A DNA stretch of 64,000 nucleotides from Pseudomonas sp. QTF5 (lineage in GTDB: Bacteria > Pseudomonadota > Gammaproteobacteria > Pseudomonadales > Pseudomonadaceae). Below the pieces are notes generated by a model that made no database searches, was not told the origin of the DNA, and worked only from the letters and a program-made list of their open reading frames with translations. The stretch spans positions 106,731 through 170,730 of the forward strand of contig NZ_AZRW02000003.1 in assembly GCF_000512695.2 (NCBI RefSeq). The letters run 5' to 3'. Positions 43,341 through 52,211 of the stretch are shown here, one piece after another. The first letter of the stretch is position 1, and every line of letters begins with the position of its first letter. A program made the translations under genes and the position numbers.

Positions 43341-44198
43341 ATGTCCATTTCGCAACGCCCGGCCTATATCTATCGCCCCATGACCTCGGCCGATGTGGCG
43401 TCGGCCCATGCCTTGTCCGTGCAGTTGAAGTGGCCCCACCGCCTGGAAGACTGGGCCATGTTGCAGCGCATCGCGCAGGGTTTTGTCGTAGAAGACGCAG
43501 GCCGCCTGATCGGTACCGCGTTCACCTGTGCGCAGGGAAATTACGCCACTATCGGCCTGGTGATCGTCAGTGATGAGTACCAGGGCCAGGGTATAGGTCG
43601 CAAGCTGATGGAGCTGGCACTTGAGGCTTGCGGATCGCGTACCGCCGTGCTCAATGCGACGCTGGCCGGCGCCCCGCTTTATGCCAGCCAGGGGTTCATT
43701 GAGTTTGGACATATTCAACAACATCAGGGGCACGCGCGGGTTCCTGCACCCAATGACCTGGCAGCCGGTGAGCGCTGCCGCCCGCTGACCGAAGCCGATC
43801 GGAGCGACCAGATTGAACTGGCCAACGCCGGCAGCGGCCTGGACAGGCACGCCGTGCTCAATGATCTGTTCGATAGTGTCGAACACTCGGTCGGTATCGA
43901 GCGCGATGGTCAGCTGCGCGCTTTCGCTCTGCTGCGCCCATTCGGCCGTGGTCGCTATATCGGCCCGGTCATCGGAGAAAATCCACAGCAAGCCAAGCAT
44001 TTGATCGCGGTGTTGCTGGCCCAAGTGCCGGACGCCTTCGTGCGCATGGATATACCGTCCGACAGCGGTCTGGCCCCTTGGCTGGAAGAGGCCGGGCTGA
44101 AGCACGTCGACACCGTCGCACAAATGGCTCGCGGTACCCCACCGCAGGCTATCGGCGCAGCGCACCAGTTTGCTCTGGTGACTCAAGCCATCGGCTGA
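43341..44198 (+). CDS. GNAT-family N-acetyltransferase
   Basis: 285-aa acetyltransferase. The N-terminal GNAT domain (about 8-145) has the acetyl-CoA loop VSDEYQGQGIGRKLMELA. The C-terminal half (about 150-280) looks like a second, more divergent GNAT-like/YitH-type domain (LRPFGRGRYIGPVIGENPQQAKHL). The start MSISQRPAY has GGAG about ten bases upstream; the longer open frame has no such site. Acceptor substrate unknown. Confidence 0.83.
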   Translation: MSISQRPAYIYRPMTSADVASAHALSVQLKWPHRLEDWAMLQRIAQGFVVEDAGRLIGTAFTCAQGNYATIGLVIVSDEYQGQGIGRKLMELALEACGSRTAVLNATLAGAPLYASQGFIEFGHIQQHQGHARVPAPNDLAAGERCRPLTEADRSDQIELANAGSGLDRHAVLNDLFDSVEHSVGIERDGQLRAFALLRPFGRGRYIGPVIGENPQQAKHLIAVLLAQVPDAFVRMDIPSDSGLAPWLEEAGLKHVDTVAQMARGTPPQAIGAAHQFALVTQAIG

Positions 44199-44255
44199 CA
44201 AACCGCACCGTTACATCCAACGCTATACGATGCATTTTCCTGGAGAAACACCTTC

Positions 44256-44963
44256 ATGCTCGAGCCCACTGCAGTGCTGTTGGCACACGCCGACGGCAGT
44301 CCCGCTTCAACAAAATTCACCTCCGGTTCGTTGGGGATCAACGACCCTTTCGACAGGCTCATTGCTTATAACGGGCCGCAGGACATTGCTGCTGGCGTGG
44401 TCCAGGCGAGCGGACAATTCAGCGTCGATGACTATCCCTACAGCGAAACGATCGTGGTTCACGCGGGACGTGTCACCCTGCAGAGCCAGGATTGCACGCT
44501 CCAACTAAATCCCGGTGACAGCGCGGTGATCGCCCGCGGCACGTCGCTGCAGATCGAGGCGCAACCCGACTCTCTCTGGGCATTCTGCGCGGACACCCAG
44601 CTCATTGAAGAGCGCCATCCCGGGCTCACGGCGCTCCCCCCGCTAACCTTGCTCTCTCCCTCGGCGGCACCGGGTGCAGAAATTCTGCTAAGCCCGGCAC
44701 CGCAATGTCGCTCGAACAATTTGTTTGTCGAAGAACCGACCAATCTGCGTATCGGCGTTTGGGACTCGACTCCCTATACCCGTGGGGCGAGGCCGCACCT
44801 GCTGCATGAACTGATGCACCTGATCGAAGGCAACATCACCCTCCAGGTGGCGGACGGGACCGATCTGACGGTCAACACCGGCGACACGGTGTTCGTACCC
44901 CGAGGCGCCCCCTGCGCCTGGAAGAGCAGCGTTTATGTGCGCAAGTTTTACGTCGTCAAATAA
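44256..44963 (+). CDS. Bicupin domain protein (DUF861-type)
   Basis: 235-aa protein with two small cupin domains of the cupin_3/DUF861 type: residues about 45-115 (YSETIVVHAGRVTL, GDSAVIARG) and about 160-235 (LLHELMHLIEGNITL, GDTVFVPRGAPCAWKS). Proteins of this type often follow FAD amine oxidases or occur with small-molecule catabolic genes. A TGGAG sits 12 bases before the ATG. It follows the GNAT gene by 57 bp and is probably co-transcribed. No substrate assigned. Confidence 0.83.
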   Translation: MLEPTAVLLAHADGSPASTKFTSGSLGINDPFDRLIAYNGPQDIAAGVVQASGQFSVDDYPYSETIVVHAGRVTLQSQDCTLQLNPGDSAVIARGTSLQIEAQPDSLWAFCADTQLIEERHPGLTALPPLTLLSPSAAPGAEILLSPAPQCRSNNLFVEEPTNLRIGVWDSTPYTRGARPHLLHELMHLIEGNITLQVADGTDLTVNTGDTVFVPRGAPCAWKSSVYVRKFYVVK

Positions 44964-45047
44964 CTCGAACCGCGTTAGCGCCGGCAGACGGATTTTCCTC
45001 CGCCGGCCCCCACCACCAAACCGATCAATGACTGCGGAGTACAGACA

Positions 45048-45260
45048 ATGGGATTAGGTGGCTTCAGTACCGGAAAACTTCTGATCATCCTGTTGATCGT
45101 GGTCATGCTGTTCGGAACCAGGCGTCTGAAAGGTTTGGGGGCGGATATCGGCGACACGATCAGGGGGTTCCGCAAATCCATGGGCGACGATAAGCCAATC
45201 ACTGGGAAGCCCGAGGGCCAGCCCATTGACGTCCAGGCACGCACGTTCGAGGATTCGTAA
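45048..45260 (+). CDS. tatA: TatA-family Tat translocase subunit (stand-alone)
   Basis: 70-aa protein. Short N-terminal region, one membrane helix (about 10-21: LLIILLIVVMLF), the TatA hinge FGTRRLKGLG and an amphipathic helix (ADIGDTIRGFRKSM), then a polar tail. This is the TatA/E pattern. GGAG lies eight bases before the ATG. No tatB or tatC is nearby, so it is a solo TatA/TatE-type paralogue. A Tat-signal-bearing binding protein is encoded about 11 kb away at 56216; a link is speculative. Confidence 0.88.
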   Translation: MGLGGFSTGKLLIILLIVVMLFGTRRLKGLGADIGDTIRGFRKSMGDDKPITGKPEGQPIDVQARTFEDS

Positions 45261-45504
45261 AGGTGGTCTGCAGAATATCGGTGTAAAGCTTGGTCTCATC
45301 CCCTTTCGCACAGCTGTATGACGGGTAACCGGCGTTCGAACATGACCCGTCTATGGGCGAACTAGCCCCCTCCTTGCGTGCAGTGCGCACTCCAGTAAAA
45401 CCATCAGCAACATCCGCATTCAAGACGTCCCTCACATTCCGCGCCCCCTCCTTCGTTACCCCCTTCGCAACAGCAAAGGCAGGTTAAACACGAGGGCGAT
45501 AGGC
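45261..45504. other. Intergenic sequence without recognised gene
   Basis: Between tatA and the terminator of the minus-strand dehydrogenase gene. A minus-strand frame of 78 codons (45199-45435) overlaps tatA and matches no family I recognise. Confidence 0.4.
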
Positions 45505-45532
45505 AAAAAAAAGCCCGCAGTGTGGACGGGCT
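45505..45532 (-). terminator. Rho-independent terminator of the tartrate dehydrogenase-type gene
   Basis: On the minus strand AGCCCG pairs with CGGGCT around a 9-base loop, followed by a run of T (TTTTTTTT). It lies about 60 bp after the stop codon. Confidence 0.82.
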
Positions 45533-45589
45533 AAAAGGGTGAGACACAAGAATGAATAAAGCTTCCTGCTGAGCAGTTGTTGCCTCGGC

Positions 45590-46669
45590 TCAAAGCAACG
45601 CGGCGATTGCCCTACCGACATCCTGGGTCGAGCCCTGCCCGCCCAGATCGGGAGTGATCGGCCCCTGGGCGATGACCTGTTCGATCGCCTGCAGAATTCC
45701 GTCGTGGGCCGCGCGATAACGTTCATCACCGTTGCCGAGGAAGTCGAGCATCAAGGCACCGGACCAAATCATCGCGATTGGATTCGCGATGTTCTGCCCA
45801 TAGATATCTGGCGCTGAGCCATGCACCGGTTCAAACAGCGAGGGGAAGCGTCGCTCCGGGTCGAGGTTGGCCGAAGGAGCGATGCCGATGGTACCGGCGC
45901 AGGCAGGCCCCAGGTCGGACAGAATGTCGCCGAACAGATTCGACGCCACCACCACATCGAAACGGTCCGGTTGCAGCACGAAACGCGCGCACAGAATGTC
46001 AATGTGTTGCTTGTCCCAAGTGACGTCCGGGTACTTCGCAGCCATCAATGCAGTGCGCTCGTCCCAGTACGGCATACTGATGGAAATCCCGTTGGACTTG
46101 GTCGCCGCCGTCAGGCGCTTGCGCGGCCGGGTCTGGGCCAGGTCGAAGGCGAACTTGAGAATCCGGTCCACGCCGCGCCGTGTGAATACCGACTCTTGCA
46201 GCACGAATTCATGCTCGGTGCCTTCGAACATCTTGCCACCGACCGACGAATACTCGCCTTCGGTATTTTCCCGGATCACCACGAAATCGATGTCCCCGGC
46301 CTCGCGCCCGGCCAGCGGACACGGCACACCGGGAAACAGCCGAACCGGACGGATATTCACGTATTGGTCGAAGTCACGGCGAAACTTGAGCAACGAACCC
46401 CACAGGGAAATATGATCCGGCACTTTGTCCGGCCAGCCGACGGCGCCAAAGTAAATCGCGTCGAAGCCCTTGAGTTGTTCGAACCAGTCGGCGGGCATCA
46501 TCTGCCCGTGTTCCAGGTAGTAATCGCAATGCGCCCAGTCGAGCACCTCAATGCTCAAATCCAGTTGCCACTTCTTCGCGGCCTGCTCCAGTACCCGCAG
46601 CCCTTCCGGCAAAACTTCCTTGCCAATACCATCGCCGGCAATCGCGGCGATTCTGAATGGTTTGCTCAT
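45590..46669 (-). CDS. Tartrate dehydrogenase/D-malate dehydrogenase (decarboxylating)
   Basis: 359-aa member of the isocitrate/isopropylmalate dehydrogenase family, close to tartrate dehydrogenase/decarboxylase (TtuC) and D-malate dehydrogenase (DmlA). N-terminal IAGDGIGKEVLPEG, IRENTEGEYSSVGG, DILCARFVLQPD, NLFGDILSDLGPACAGTIGIAPS and EPVHGSAPDI are typical. It oxidatively decarboxylates a 2-hydroxy-dicarboxylate with NAD. The ATG at 46669 follows GAGGAG; an in-frame TTG one codon earlier is not needed. 40 bp downstream of the gabD-type gene on the same strand, so probably one transcript. Confidence 0.88.
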   Translation of the reverse strand: MSKPFRIAAIAGDGIGKEVLPEGLRVLEQAAKKWQLDLSIEVLDWAHCDYYLEHGQMMPADWFEQLKGFDAIYFGAVGWPDKVPDHISLWGSLLKFRRDFDQYVNIRPVRLFPGVPCPLAGREAGDIDFVVIRENTEGEYSSVGGKMFEGTEHEFVLQESVFTRRGVDRILKFAFDLAQTRPRKRLTAATKSNGISISMPYWDERTALMAAKYPDVTWDKQHIDILCARFVLQPDRFDVVVASNLFGDILSDLGPACAGTIGIAPSANLDPERRFPSLFEPVHGSAPDIYGQNIANPIAMIWSGALMLDFLGNGDERYRAAHDGILQAIEQVIAQGPITPDLGGQGSTQDVGRAIAALL

Positions 46670-46709
46670 CAATCGTGGCTCCTCAATGTCTGTTCAAACG
46701 ATGACCGGA

Positions 46710-48167
46710 TCACAGCCCGCCGATGTGGAAGGCTTTGACTTCAAGGTATTCATCCAGGCCATATTTGCTGCCTTCACGGCCCAGACCCGATTGCTTGATA
46801 CCACCGAACGGGGCGACTTCCATGGAAATGAGCCCGGTGTTGAGGCCGATCATGCCGAACTCCAGCGCCTCGCCGAACCGCCATGAACGGCGCAAGTCCT
46901 GGGTGAAGAAATAGGCACCCAAGCCATAAGGCGTGGCATTGGCCAGGGCCAGCGCCTCTTCCTCAGTGGTAAAACGCATCAGCGGTGCGACCGGACCGAA
47001 GGTTTCTTCGTTAGCCAGCAACATCCCGGCATGAGCCTCACCGAGCACCGTTGGCTGGACGAACTGGCTGTCGCCCTCAGGGATTCCGCCACAGAGCAGA
47101 CGGGCTCCCTGACTCAGGGCATCGTCGATGTGCCGGGCGACCTTGCTCACCGCCGCCGCATTGATCAGCGGGCCGATGCTGACGTCGGCGTCCAGGCCGT
47201 TGCCGACCTTGAGCTTGCCCACCTCCTCCACCAGGCGCTGGGCGAAGCGCTCGTAAATCCCGTCCTGCACCAGAATCCGGTTGGCGCAAACGCATGTTTG
47301 TCCGGCGTTGCGAAACTTGCTGAGCATGATGCCAGCCACTGCCTGTTCCAGATCAGCGTCGTCGAACACAATGAACGGCGCGTTACCGCCCAGTTCCAGG
47401 CTCAAGCGCTTGATGTGTTCAGCACTCTGGCGCATCAGCAGGCGACCGACAGCGGTGGAACCGGTGAAGGAGATTTTGCGCACCGTCGGGTTGCCGGTCA
47501 GCTCTTCGCCGATGCCGGCGGGCATGCCGGTGACGACGTTGAACACCCCTGCCGGAATGCCGACCCGCTCGGCGAGTACGGCCAGAGCCAGGGCCGACAG
47601 CGGGGTCAGGTCCGAGGGTTTGACAATGATCGTACAGCCGGCAGCCAGGGCCGGCGCGCACTTGCGGGTGATCATCGCATTGGGGAAGTTCCACGGGGTG
47701 ATCGCGGCGCAGACCCCGACCGGCTGTTTGAGCGTGAGCAAGCGACGGTCGCCGCCGGGGGCCGGGATGGTTTCGCCGTAGACCCGTCGGGCTTCTTCGG
47801 CGAACCATTTGACGAAGCCGGCACCGTAGCGAATTTCGCCCTTGGCTTCATTCAGCGGTTTGCCCTGTTCGCAGGTCATGATCAGCGCCAGGTCGTCGAG
47901 GTTGTCGATCATGGCCTGATACCAGCGCTCCAGCAGCGCCGCCCGTTCTGCCGCCGGGCGTGCGCGCCATGCCGGCCAGGCGCGGTCGGCGGATTCGATG
48001 GCGCGTCGGGTTTCGCTGCCTTGCATTGCGGGTACGCGGGCGAGCGACTGGCAGCTGGCCGGGTCGATGACGTCCAGGGTGTCGGCGTTGTCGGCGCTGA
48101 TCCACTGACCGTCGATGTAAGCGAGTTCTACCAGCAGGCTGGGGTCTTTCAGGCGATTCTTGAGCAT
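46710..48167 (-). CDS. gabD: NAD(P)-dependent succinate-semialdehyde dehydrogenase
   Basis: 485-aa aldehyde dehydrogenase with strong resemblance to GabD. Catalytic Glu in LELGGNAPFIVFDDAD (about 257) and nucleophile Cys in NAGQTCVCANR (about 291), plus ITPWNFPNAMITRK and GMIGLNTGLISMEVAPFGG near the C-terminus. It converts succinate semialdehyde to succinate, entering the TCA cycle. No GABA aminotransferase is adjacent; it lies 350 bp downstream of the ten-gene operon and could process a semialdehyde released by that pathway (inference). Confidence 0.9.
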   Translation of the reverse strand: MLKNRLKDPSLLVELAYIDGQWISADNADTLDVIDPASCQSLARVPAMQGSETRRAIESADRAWPAWRARPAAERAALLERWYQAMIDNLDDLALIMTCEQGKPLNEAKGEIRYGAGFVKWFAEEARRVYGETIPAPGGDRRLLTLKQPVGVCAAITPWNFPNAMITRKCAPALAAGCTIIVKPSDLTPLSALALAVLAERVGIPAGVFNVVTGMPAGIGEELTGNPTVRKISFTGSTAVGRLLMRQSAEHIKRLSLELGGNAPFIVFDDADLEQAVAGIMLSKFRNAGQTCVCANRILVQDGIYERFAQRLVEEVGKLKVGNGLDADVSIGPLINAAAVSKVARHIDDALSQGARLLCGGIPEGDSQFVQPTVLGEAHAGMLLANEETFGPVAPLMRFTTEEEALALANATPYGLGAYFFTQDLRRSWRFGEALEFGMIGLNTGLISMEVAPFGGIKQSGLGREGSKYGLDEYLEVKAFHIGGL

Positions 48168-48407
48168 GGTGTCGAGTCCTGTTCCGAGACAGCCTTCAGT
48201 CTATTGGGTCGTCCCGGACGAGGATGCTGAAAGCGCCGCCCCAGCAGCCTTCGAATGCTGAAAATCGGTATTCAACGGCAGGCTCTACTGTTGGTGGGTG
48301 ATGGATATTGTCGTCAGTCGATGCAGTGCTTGACGATGCCATTCAGTTCGCAGGGGCCAAGGCTCGGCGGCACTCGGTCGATTCACTGTCGGGGGTCTGG
48401 TGTTTTT

Positions 48408-48487
48408 GGAGTACATATCCATTTCTGCGGTAACGGCCGCTGGCGGAACCAATCGCCGCCGTGACCACAGAAACGGATATGTACACC
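48408..48487. repeat. 80-bp palindromic Pseudomonas repeat
   Basis: GGAGTACATATCCATTTCTG (from 48408) is mirrored by CAGAAACGGATATGTACACC (to 48487): about 24-bp imperfect arms around a CGGTAACGGC-type centre. GTACATATCCGTTTCTGCGG palindromes are, as I recall, abundant intergenic repeats in Pseudomonas. The left part of this 347-bp gap (48168-48407) shows nothing recognisable. Confidence 0.75.
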
Positions 48488-48514
48488 GATCAAAATCGGG
48501 AAGCAAACAGAACT

Positions 48515-49672
48515 CTAAAGCCGCATCGAGCCCAACAACCCTTGCAGGAAGTGCTCGCCGGCTTCCATCTGGCTGATCTCAATGAACTCGTCAGGCTTGT
48601 GCGCCTGCTCTATCGAGCCCGGGCCGCAGACCACCACCGGCACATCCAGGCGCTGTTTGAACAACCCGCCCTCGGTGCCGAAGGAGACCTTGGCGGTGCC
48701 GGTATCCGGCGCTGCGAAGTTTTTCAGAAAGCGCACCGCTTCAACACTCGGGTGGGTATCGAGGCCGGGATAGACGTTCAGGGTTTCAATTTCGATATCC
48801 GCCACGCTGGACAGCTTTTTCGCTTCACGCACGATCACTTCGGCCCGTTCGCGCATCTGCCCCAGAAACTGATCCAGATCGTCCGCCGGCAAGTTACGCA
48901 CTTCGAAATCCAGAGTGCACAGATTCGGCACTATGTTCAGCGCCTTGCCGCCGACAATCTGCCCGACATGCACGGTGCTGTAAGGCACGTCGTAATCGGT
49001 ATCCTGAGCGCCCTGCTCTTGCAGTTGCTGCTGGCTCTGACGCAGTGCCGCGATGAAATCGCAGGCCACGTGAATCGCGTTGACCGAACGCGGCGCCAGC
49101 GAGGAATGCGCTTCCAGGCCGCGACAGTAAGTGCGGTAAGAACCCTTGCCCTTGTGCCCGAGCACGAACTGCATATTGGTCGGCTCACCGATCACGCACA
49201 AAAACGGCCGCACCGGCGCCAGGTGCAGCACGTCGAGCAAACGCCGCACGCCAACGCAGCCGATCTCTTCATCATGGGACAGCGCCAGTTGCAATGGCCG
49301 GTTCAAGGAATGGTCAGCGGCATCGAGCATGGCGTCGATGGCCAGCGCGATAAAGCCCTTCATATCGCAACTGCCACGCCCGTAAATCCGCCCGTCCTGC
49401 ACCGTCGCCTGAAACGCCGGAAAGGTCCAGGCCTGCCCCGCTGCCGGTACCACATCGGTGTGCCCGGACAGCAAAATCCCCGGCACTTCCCGTGGACCGG
49501 TACTGGCGAACAGGTTGGCTTTTTTTCCGCTTTCATCCTTGACGATCAAGGACTCGATGCGCTTGGTCAGCAGCAGATCGCGCACGTACTCGTTCAAGGC
49601 CACATTCGACTCCGAAGAGACGGTGTCGAAAGCCATCAACCGTTTGAGAATGTCCAGTACGCGGGGTTTCAT
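48515..49672 (-). CDS. argE: Acetylornithine deacetylase-like M20 amidohydrolase
   Basis: 385-aa M20 metalloenzyme of the ArgE type. Zinc-site motifs LSGHTDVVP (about 79), GRGSCDMKG (about 112), SHDEEIGC (about 144) and FGTEGGLF (about 350) are all present. It hydrolyses an N-acyl (classically N-acetyl-ornithine) bond. Pseudomonas normally recycles acetyl groups with ArgJ, so an ArgE-like enzyme in a catabolic operon more likely deacylates a product of the neighbouring oxidases. It overlaps the upstream oxidase gene by 4 bp and is the last gene of the ten-gene operon. Confidence 0.87.
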   Translation of the reverse strand: MKPRVLDILKRLMAFDTVSSESNVALNEYVRDLLLTKRIESLIVKDESGKKANLFASTGPREVPGILLSGHTDVVPAAGQAWTFPAFQATVQDGRIYGRGSCDMKGFIALAIDAMLDAADHSLNRPLQLALSHDEEIGCVGVRRLLDVLHLAPVRPFLCVIGEPTNMQFVLGHKGKGSYRTYCRGLEAHSSLAPRSVNAIHVACDFIAALRQSQQQLQEQGAQDTDYDVPYSTVHVGQIVGGKALNIVPNLCTLDFEVRNLPADDLDQFLGQMRERAEVIVREAKKLSSVADIEIETLNVYPGLDTHPSVEAVRFLKNFAAPDTGTAKVSFGTEGGLFKQRLDVPVVVCGPGSIEQAHKPDEFIEISQMEAGEHFLQGLLGSMRL

Positions 49673-50823
49673 GAGACCTTGCTCCGTTGCTCGACTGAAG
49701 AAGCGAACCGGTTGATGGAGAACGGCGAAATCGAAGTGCTGGTGCTGCCGGTGCTGATCAGTTCCGCCATCACATCGCCCACCCCCGGCCCAAGCTGGAA
49801 GCCATGACCGCTGAAACCGAACGCATAGAACAAACCATCAACGGTGCCGCTCGGCCCCATGATCGGCAAAGAATCAGGCAGGTAACCTTCGATGCCACTC
49901 CATACCCGAATGATGTTCAGGTTGCCGACACCCGGCAGCAGGCGACGCATCTGATCCATCTGATTGAGAATGCTGCGCGGCTCGACATAGGCCCGGCGGT
50001 TGAGCATGTCTGGTTCACTGCGATAGCCGCCGCCAATGATGATGTTGCCGCGGGGGATCTGGCGGAAATAGATCACTTCCTCGGGAATTTTGGTGTAAAC
50101 GCCGATCACCGTCGGCAAGGCGTAAGGCACTGGTTCGGTCACGGCCATTTGCGGGCCGTGGGTGTCCAGCGGCACCGGCTCGCCGAACTGCGCCGATAGC
50201 TTCTGGCCCCAGGCGCCGGCCGTAATCAGCAGGCGTTCGGCACTGAACTGGCGGCCGTCGGTGGTGCTGATGCTGAACTCGCCGCCGACCTTCTGCACCT
50301 CGGCCACTTCAGTGCGCTCTTCGATCCGCGCGCCGAGGCGTCGTGCCGCCCGGGCAAACGCCGGGGCCGCCAGACGCGGGTTGGCGTGACCATCGTGGGG
50401 AGCGTAGGAGCCGCCCTTCACGTCCGGGCCGAGAAACGCAAAACGCTTGTGCAACTCGTCGCCACGAAAGATCTTCAAGTCCAGCTGCTCCGCCTCAGGG
50501 GCATCTGCGTAGGCTTGCAGCTCGGCGATCTCGTCTTCGCGGTAACACACCCGCATATGCCCGCTGGCGATGAATTCGAGGTCATCGTCGATCAGCTCCG
50601 GCAAACGTTTCCATAACCCATACGAGCGATTGGCCAACTCAAGCTGCCCGAGATAACGCCCCTGACGACGAACATTGCCGAAGTTCACGCCGCTGGCGTA
50701 CTGACCGATCTGATCGCGTTCCAGCAGAATCACCGACTGCCCGCGCTGACGCAGGAAGAACGCCGCCGCCGAGCCCATCAGGCCGCCGCCGACAATCACG
50801 ACATCAGCTTTTTGTACTGTCAT
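49669..50823 (-). CDS. FAD-dependent amino-acid oxidase subunit (HcnC/OoxB/DadA-like)
   Basis: 384-aa FAD enzyme of the glycine oxidase/D-amino-acid dehydrogenase superfamily. Dinucleotide-binding motif VVIVGGGLMGSAAAFFL at the N-terminus, substrate domain with PRGNIIIGGGYRSE, and C-terminal FSGHGFQLGPGVG. Together with the next two genes upstream it reproduces the HcnA-HcnB-HcnC (hydrogen cyanide synthase) and opine-oxidase heterotrimer arrangement, in which this subunit carries the substrate-oxidising FAD. It overlaps both neighbours by 4 bp. Operon context favours an opine-, hydroxyproline- or N-substituted amino-acid oxidase over cyanide synthesis. Confidence 0.86.
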   Translation of the reverse strand: MTVQKADVVIVGGGLMGSAAAFFLRQRGQSVILLERDQIGQYASGVNFGNVRRQGRYLGQLELANRSYGLWKRLPELIDDDLEFIASGHMRVCYREDEIAELQAYADAPEAEQLDLKIFRGDELHKRFAFLGPDVKGGSYAPHDGHANPRLAAPAFARAARRLGARIEERTEVAEVQKVGGEFSISTTDGRQFSAERLLITAGAWGQKLSAQFGEPVPLDTHGPQMAVTEPVPYALPTVIGVYTKIPEEVIYFRQIPRGNIIIGGGYRSEPDMLNRRAYVEPRSILNQMDQMRRLLPGVGNLNIIRVWSGIEGYLPDSLPIMGPSGTVDGLFYAFGFSGHGFQLGPGVGDVMAELISTGSTSTSISPFSINRFASSVEQRSKVS

Positions 50824-52211
50824 GGCGACACCTCCTCGGTGAGCATCGAAAGGGGTTTGACCGGCGCCTGTCCGCGCTGCCGACCGACCTGTTGCACGCT
50901 GACGTCCGCGGCGGCAGCAATCACCTCAGCCCCGGCCTGGGAGCAATAACGCCCCTGACAGCGGCCCATGCCAACCCGGCTGAAAGCCTTGGCCCGGTTA
51001 ACTTCACAGGCACCCTTCTCACTGACAGTACGGCGCAACTCGCCGGCCGTGATCATTTCGCAACGGCAGACGATCGCTTCGTCCGGCAGCGCTTTGGCCT
51101 GGGCAGAAGGCCACGGAAACGCCTGGGCCAGGCCGAGACGAAACTGATCCATTACCGCCAACGCGTGCCGTTGTTCGTCGCGCAACCCGATGTTCACCGG
51201 TTGCTGCAGATCCTCCAGCAGCGCCATGGCCACCAGTCTCCCGGCGTGCTCGGCGGCATCGGCACCGCGAATTTTCGAACCGTCGCCGGCGGCATAGACA
51301 CTGCTGACCGAGGTCCGGCCGTCTTCATCCGTGGCCAGCCACCATTGGCTCGACGCGTCATCGAAGCGCATACGGCAACCGGCCAGGTCGGCCAATTGGG
51401 TTTCCGGACGCAGGTGATAACCCAGCGCAACGGCATCACAATCCACCGTCAAGGTCTCACCGCGCGCCGTGTGCACGCGTACGCCACTGACACCATTAGC
51501 CGCATCGCCCAGCACTTGAAGCGGAGAAATGCCCAGATGCACCGGGATCTTCGCTCGATAGAGCTGCGCCAGCAGTTTCATCCCGGTGAACAGCAATCCG
51601 GGGCGCGCCAGCAGTTTCGGCAACGCGCCAATTCGCTTGCTCAACGGCGAAGTGTCGAGCACCGCCGCGACCTTGGCCCCGGCTTTCACATACTGACTGG
51701 CGACCAGATACAGCAACGGCCCGCTGCCCATGAACACCACGCGGTGGCCGATCGACACCGCTTGGGACTTGAGCGCTATCTGCGCCCCGCCGAGGCTGTA
51801 AGTGCCCGCCAATTGCCAGCCTTCGATTGGCATCAAGCGGTCAGTGGCGCCGGTGCACAGGATCAGGGCGTCGTAATCCACCGTCGAGTGCTTGCCCTGG
51901 CTGACGCAGCACAGTTGCCCCGGCGTCAGGTTCCACACCAGTGTGTCCGGACGATAATCGATCTGCCCGCGCAAGCGGTCGAAGCTCTGGTGCAGGTCGT
52001 TGGCCTTGGCGGCTTCGGTGCCATACAGCATGGCGTAATCGCGGGTAAAGCCTTCGGGTTGGCGACGGTAGATCTGCCCGCCATCCCGGCGATTCTCGTC
52101 GATCAGGATGGGCTTGAATCCAGCGGCGACCAGGGTTTCGGCACAACGTATGCCGGCCGGCCCGGCGCCGACGATAACGACTCGGTGAGTGCTCAGCCGC
52201 GCAGTGGCCAT
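50820..52211 (-). CDS. FAD/NAD(P)-binding oxidoreductase subunit with BFD-type [2Fe-2S] site (HcnB/OoxA-like)
   Basis: 463-aa flavoprotein of the pyridine-nucleotide-disulphide reductase fold. FAD motif VVIVGAGPAGIRCAETL near residue 10, second nucleotide motif near VVFMGSGPLLYLVASQ, and YAAGDGSKIRGADAAEHAG. C-terminal BFD-like domain with cysteines in IVCRCEMIT and GMGRCQGRYCSQ, likely binding a [2Fe-2S] cluster. Length matches HcnB (about 464 aa) and opine oxidase subunit A. It overlaps the upstream ferredoxin-like gene by 19 bp and the downstream oxidase by 4 bp. Confidence 0.87.
   Translation of the reverse strand: MATARLSTHRVVIVGAGPAGIRCAETLVAAGFKPILIDENRRDGGQIYRRQPEGFTRDYAMLYGTEAAKANDLHQSFDRLRGQIDYRPDTLVWNLTPGQLCCVSQGKHSTVDYDALILCTGATDRLMPIEGWQLAGTYSLGGAQIALKSQAVSIGHRVVFMGSGPLLYLVASQYVKAGAKVAAVLDTSPLSKRIGALPKLLARPGLLFTGMKLLAQLYRAKIPVHLGISPLQVLGDAANGVSGVRVHTARGETLTVDCDAVALGYHLRPETQLADLAGCRMRFDDASSQWWLATDEDGRTSVSSVYAAGDGSKIRGADAAEHAGRLVAMALLEDLQQPVNIGLRDEQRHALAVMDQFRLGLAQAFPWPSAQAKALPDEAIVCRCEMITAGELRRTVSEKGACEVNRAKAFSRVGMGRCQGRYCSQAGAEVIAAAADVSVQQVGRQRGQAPVKPLSMLTEEVSP

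Noticed and set aside
45199..45435. 78-codon minus-strand frame overlapping tatA
   Set aside because: Overlaps a clear tatA gene and has no recognised domain; kept only as intergenic note.
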